Assembly (NCBI GenBank): GCA_903959355.1
Contig: CAJBWJ010000039.1
Location: forward strand, 1-8,832
Source: an uncultured bacterium
GTDB taxonomy: Bacteria > Patescibacteriota > Microgenomatia > UBA1400 > PJMF01
Direction: 5' to 3'
Length of the DNA: 8,832 bases
Shown here: piece after piece, positions 6,429 to 8,832 of the stretch
Layout of the letters: each line of letters opens with the position of its first letter
How positions within the stretch are numbered: position 1 is the stretch's first letter
Program-made: the position numbers and the translations under genes
Notes under the pieces: generated by a model
What the model saw: the letters and a program-made list of their open reading frames with translations, nothing else
Databases searched by the model: none
What the model was told of the DNA's origin: nothing

Positions 6429-7844
6429 ATGAATCCTTTTCGTCGATTAGCTACCATTACTTTAGTCACCAATCTTATCTATATCTTTTGGCTTTTTTTT
6501 ACCAAATCCAATCCGCTTTTCATGTTCCTGGAGTCTGGAATAATTTTACTTAATGTCATTTTTATTTTTAATAGTCGAAAAAGAAAATATGTTTTAAGTG
6601 GTGGGCCGCATTCCATGCGACCAATAGTAGATATCTTTATTACCATCAAAAATGAAGACGCAAAATTATTTGAAAAAACTGTCAAATCAGCAGTAGGAAT
6701 ATTTTATCCAAATAAAAGAATCTATGTGCTCGATGATGGTGGCAGAGAAGATGTGAAAAAAATTGCAGATAAATATGCCTGCACCTATTTATCTAGAGAC
6801 GATAAAGAAGCTAAATCATATAAAGCTGCTAATTTAAATTACGGACTCAAGCATGCTTTTGGAAATTTTATTCTGACTTTGGATGCTGATATGCAGGCCA
6901 ACCCAAATATTCTTGATGAATTATTGGGATTTTTTAACGATAATGACAAATTAGGTTTTGTTTCTACTCGTCAGGGTTTTGATGTCGATGTGAATGATTT
7001 TAATCATGAAAATTTATTTTACGAGTATATGCAGGCTGGAAAAAATAGCTATGGAGTTGGTATTAGTTGTGGTTCTGGGGTGATTTATAGACGTTCAGCA
7101 TTAGATAAGATCGGTGGTTTTCAAGAATGGAATATTGTTGAGGATTTATACACTTCTTATGTTTTGAATAGTAATGGTTATTCTTCAATTTATGTTTCTC
7201 AGAGTTTTACACATGGGGATGCTCCTACTGATTTGGCAGCAATTTATAAACAGAGAGGTTTGTGGGCTCAGGACACACTTCGTCTTTTAATATATAAAAA
7301 TCCTCTTTTTAGAAAAGGTTTGACTTTTTCCAAGCGTTTGCAATATTTTGAAATTGGTTACTCTTATATCGTTAGTGGTCTATTTTTTCCAATGATCTAT
7401 TTGATGAATATTTATTCTTTAGTTGCCAATGACCCAATTATTATTTTAGGTAAAGAATGGTATCTGTTGCTTCGTATTCCTTCCTTTTTTATTTCGCTAC
7501 AAATGTTTTCAAATTTTTCAAAGGGAACATCGTCTATGAAAATGTGGGCAGGACTTTTCCCTGTTTATTTTAAAGCTTTTATTAAAGCGCTTTTATATAA
7601 AAAACCAGTCTATAAGGTTACACCGAAAGGATTAAAACCAAGAAGAAGTATTTTATTAGTTCTTCCACAATTAACTTTTCTAATTGCTGCTGTTGGTGCC
7701 GTTATTTTCCACATTTTCACTTATGGTCTCACCTGGGTCTTCGCCATAAATACCTATTGGGTTTGTGTTATGATTTATTTTATGTCGGGAGTAGTAATTA
7801 AGGCTTTTCCAAAGAAAAAATATGAAAAAAATATTAATAATTGA
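6429..7844 (+). CDS. Membrane glycosyltransferase, family 2 (cellulose synthase-like)
   Basis: With the ATG at 6429 this is a 471-residue protein: two N-terminal membrane helices, a cytoplasmic GT-A catalytic domain, then several C-terminal helices, the layout of processive family-2 synthases such as BcsA. Catalytic motifs are in order: VLDDGG (100-105), the metal-binding DAD (152-154), VED (237-239, general base) and QRGLW (275-279), equivalent to the family QxxRW with leucine for arginine. It should build a polysaccharide or glycolipid from a nucleotide sugar and may extrude it; the sugar is not readable. No PilZ domain is present. A TTG at 6366 would add 21 residues, but those are not hydrophobic like the family start and the ATG fits better. 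The end overlaps the response regulator gene by 23 bases, suggesting joint expression. Confidence 0.9.
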   Translation: MNPFRRLATITLVTNLIYIFWLFFTKSNPLFMFLESGIILLNVIFIFNSRKRKYVLSGGPHSMRPIVDIFITIKNEDAKLFEKTVKSAVGIFYPNKRIYVLDDGGREDVKKIADKYACTYLSRDDKEAKSYKAANLNYGLKHAFGNFILTLDADMQANPNILDELLGFFNDNDKLGFVSTRQGFDVDVNDFNHENLFYEYMQAGKNSYGVGISCGSGVIYRRSALDKIGGFQEWNIVEDLYTSYVLNSNGYSSIYVSQSFTHGDAPTDLAAIYKQRGLWAQDTLRLLIYKNPLFRKGLTFSKRLQYFEIGYSYIVSGLFFPMIYLMNIYSLVANDPIIILGKEWYLLLRIPSFFISLQMFSNFSKGTSSMKMWAGLFPVYFKAFIKALLYKKPVYKVTPKGLKPRRSILLVLPQLTFLIAAVGAVIFHIFTYGLTWVFAINTYWVCVMIYFMSGVVIKAFPKKKYEKNINN

Positions 7845-8199
7845 AGATGATCCAAGTTTACAAAAAACTCTTGTAGCCAAATTAAAGGCTAGCGGATATC
7901 AAACTGTTTTAGCAGGCGATGGCGAGGAGGCTATCAAGGTTTTCAAAAAAGAAAAACCAGCACTAATTTTGTGCGATTTAATTTTACCTAAAAAAAGTGG
8001 TTTAGAAGTAATTGAGGAAATTAAAATTAACCAGCACTCGGAAGTCCCTCTGATTGTTTTGAGTAATTTAGATCAAGCTCAGGATTTGGAAACTGCTAAG
8101 AGGCTCGGAGCTGTTGAATATATTCTAAAATCAGATATTTCTCTTCGCGATTTAATTATTAGAATAGCTGCTTTAACTAAAGCGCCAAATGGCGCTTAA
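7822..8199 (+). CDS. Single-domain response regulator (receiver domain only)
   Basis: The 125-residue protein is one complete CheY-like receiver domain with no output domain. The acidic pocket E8-D9-D10, the phospho-accepting aspartate D52 (LILCDLILPKKSG), the switch serine S81 (VLSNLD) and the conserved lysine K103 (YILKSD) are all present, so phosphorylation by a histidine kinase is expected; no kinase gene is in the window. Without a DNA-binding domain it must act through a partner protein or as a phosphate carrier. Its ATG lies inside the glycosyltransferase gene with no real Shine-Dalgarno, implying coupled translation and a possible role in controlling glycan synthesis. The last residues APNGA fall within a perfect inverted repeat just before the stop codon. 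The tail is short and atypical, perhaps shaped by that repeat. Confidence 0.95.
   Translation: MKKILIIEDDPSLQKTLVAKLKASGYQTVLAGDGEEAIKVFKKEKPALILCDLILPKKSGLEVIEEIKINQHSEVPLIVLSNLDQAQDLETAKRLGAVEYILKSDISLRDLIIRIAALTKAPNGA
8181..8196. terminator. Possible bidirectional terminator hairpin between the response regulator and tRNA-Ser
   Basis: AGCGCC-AAAT-GGCGCT is a perfect six-base-pair GC-rich stem with a four-base loop in otherwise AT-rich DNA. It is convergently placed after the response regulator (plus) and after the tRNA (minus). The T tracts are short and interrupted on both sides (TTAAAATTT on plus, TTTAGTT on minus), so termination is likely but not certain. It lies inside the last codons of the response regulator. 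Confidence 0.6.
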
Positions 8200-8207
8200 A
8201 ATTTATG

Positions 8208-8290
8208 CGGAGGTGACAGGATTCGAACCTGTGAAGCTGTGAAGCTCTAGTTTTCAAGACTAGCGCAATTGACCACTATGCGACACCTCC
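8208..8290 (-). tRNA. tRNA-Ser, anticodon UGA
   Basis: Read on the minus strand this folds as a class II tRNA of 83 bases. The acceptor stem is GGAGGTG with CACCTCC, the D-stem GCA with TGC and GG in the loop, the anticodon stem CTAGT with ACTAG around the loop CTTGAAA (anticodon TGA), then a 14-base variable region, and the T arm ACAGG-TTCGAAT-CCTGT. The long variable arm and the discriminator G are both serine features, and the anticodon reads UCA. The 3' end is followed by CAT, so CCA is not encoded and must be added by a nucleotidyltransferase. The variable arm and its junction with the T-stem consist of a tandem eight-base repeat (8231-8246). Confidence 0.96.
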
Positions 8291-8303
8291 TCGTTGGATT
8301 CAT

Positions 8304-8332
8304 ATTTTACAGCAAATTTGCCAAGAGCTAAA
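8304..8332 (-). promoter_or_regulatory. Probable promoter of tRNA-Ser
   Basis: On the minus strand, a TAAAAT hexamer (8304-8309) is preceded after 17 bases by TTTAGC (8327-8332), a poor but correctly spaced -35. Transcription would start roughly 12 bases before the mature tRNA. TAAAAT is the same hexamer used before three protein genes of the window. Confidence 0.4.
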
Positions 8333-8380
8333 CAGTAAAAACTTATAAAGCAACTCTTCCACCACATAGACAAAATCGTG

Positions 8381-8386
8381 TATATT
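8381..8386 (+). promoter_or_regulatory. -10 promoter element of the final membrane-protein gene
   Basis: TATATT lies seven bases before the ATG at 8394, the same spacing as for the riboflavin kinase gene. The gap AGAAGCA contains no proper Shine-Dalgarno. A leaderless mRNA is predicted; no good -35 is visible. Confidence 0.45.
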
Positions 8387-8393
8387 AGAAGCA

Positions 8394-8832
8394 ATGTTTG
8401 AAAAGATAAAAACTGCCCTTTTTGGCAATCAAGCTGAAGAGAAATTGGGTCCAGGTCCTGAATTGTCTCAAGAAGTTCCAACTGATGATGGTTCTCAATT
8501 TGATGTGCGTATGCCAGGACAGTCGGATATGGAAAAGTCTAGAGTAGCTCCTGGATTCTATAAACCAATTCCTGAAGAAACACTCGTAGAATGGATTGCT
8601 CCAGCAAGACCTTTTAAAAAACGTAATCGTCAATTTTTTAGTACGATTATTATTATTGCGATTCTTGTTTCTTTAATTCTTTTCTTTGCTGGACAAATTT
8701 TACCAGTGGCTGTTGTAATTTCTATAGTTTTTTTAGTTTATGTGACAGCAGTTATTCCTCCTCAAAACTTAAAATACAAATTAACTAACTATGGTATTTA
8801 TATTGAAAAAGAAGCCTTTTCTTGGTTTTCTA
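8394..8832 (+). CDS. Two-helix membrane protein, N-terminal part (runs off the right edge)
   Basis: I translated this frame by hand from the ATG at 8394; it is open to the window end (146 residues plus one base). Residues 1-65 are polar, acidic and glycine/proline-rich, without signal peptide features, so the start is probably cytoplasmic and disordered. WIAPARPFKKRNRQ (68-80) is a positively charged patch next to the membrane. Two helices follow (about 82-99 and 102-121), with charge favouring both ends in the cytoplasm. After them comes LKYKLTNYGIYIEKEAFSWF, which resembles the opening strands of bacterial PH-like domains attached to paired helices; this is a weak resemblance. I recall similar proteins from Patescibacteria but know no function. 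It is divergent from tRNA-Ser. Confidence 0.8.
   Translation, partial: MFEKIKTALFGNQAEEKLGPGPELSQEVPTDDGSQFDVRMPGQSDMEKSRVAPGFYKPIPEETLVEWIAPARPFKKRNRQFFSTIIIIAILVSLILFFAGQILPVAVVISIVFLVYVTAVIPPQNLKYKLTNYGIYIEKEAFSWFS

Noticed and set aside
7811..7844. Programmed frameshift fusing the glycosyltransferase to the response regulator at the A-rich overlap
   Set aside because: The A runs would favour a -1 slip, but the response regulator is in the +1 frame relative to the glycosyltransferase. The response regulator also has its own ATG and a normal receiver N-terminus.
7842..7844. Alternative genetic code with UGA as glycine or tryptophan
   Set aside because: TGA ends the glycosyltransferase at a sensible length, the complete genes contain no internal TGA, and tryptophans are encoded by TGG. 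The standard bacterial code fits.
8260..8633. Two open frames on the minus strand across the tRNA and the last gene
   Set aside because: One overlaps the tRNA-Ser gene and its promoter, and both lie antisense to the membrane-protein frame. Their translations have no domain character.

Overview
The window looks like AT-rich, gene-dense bacterial chromosome, and I infer a member of the Candidate Phyla Radiation (Patescibacteria). The grounds are a riboflavin kinase that stands alone instead of being the C-terminal half of RibF, a receiver-only response regulator, a tRNA gene with no encoded CCA, very short intergenic gaps, and a final truncated gene whose architecture (acidic tail, a W-x-A-P-x-R-P-F-K-K-R motif, two membrane helices) I associate with that group. 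UGA is read as stop: the glycosyltransferase ends in TGA and tryptophans are TGG, which argues against the code-25 lineages. The assignment is inference; no rRNA or ribosomal protein gene is present to anchor it. I see no insertion sequence, CRISPR array, phage or plasmid gene.

Positions 1-1027 (minus) hold the N-terminal part of an MFS transporter that runs off the left edge. Positions 1082-4224 (minus) hold a tight three-gene operon, transcribed as radical SAM enzyme, then PfkB-family (probably adenosine) kinase, then S-adenosylhomocysteine hydrolase, with overlaps of 17 and 23 bases. The hydrolase splits SAH into adenosine and homocysteine, and the kinase would remove the adenosine, so these two form a plausible SAH disposal pair. 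The role of the radical SAM protein is open.

A 32-base divergent region (4225-4256) carries back-to-back -10 elements and starts the riboflavin kinase gene on the plus strand (4257-4634). That gene converges on, and overlaps by 11 bases, a DMT/EamA transporter (4624-5529, minus), which lies just downstream of UppP undecaprenyl-diphosphatase (5541-6326, minus). From a second divergent region, a membrane family-2 glycosyltransferase (plus, ATG at 6429) overlaps by 23 bases a single-domain response regulator (7822-8199). UppP and the glycosyltransferase both act in cell-envelope glycan metabolism.

The response regulator converges on tRNA-Ser(UGA) (8208-8290, minus). Between them is a perfect GC-rich inverted repeat that also encodes the last residues of the response regulator. 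The window ends inside a two-helix membrane protein (from 8394, plus).

The most interesting shared signal is transcriptional. Six apparent first-in-transcript genes have a -10-like hexamer only 6-10 bases before the start codon, four of them with an extended TGn element. This predicts leaderless or near-leaderless mRNAs, while the operon-internal SAH hydrolase gene has a good Shine-Dalgarno.
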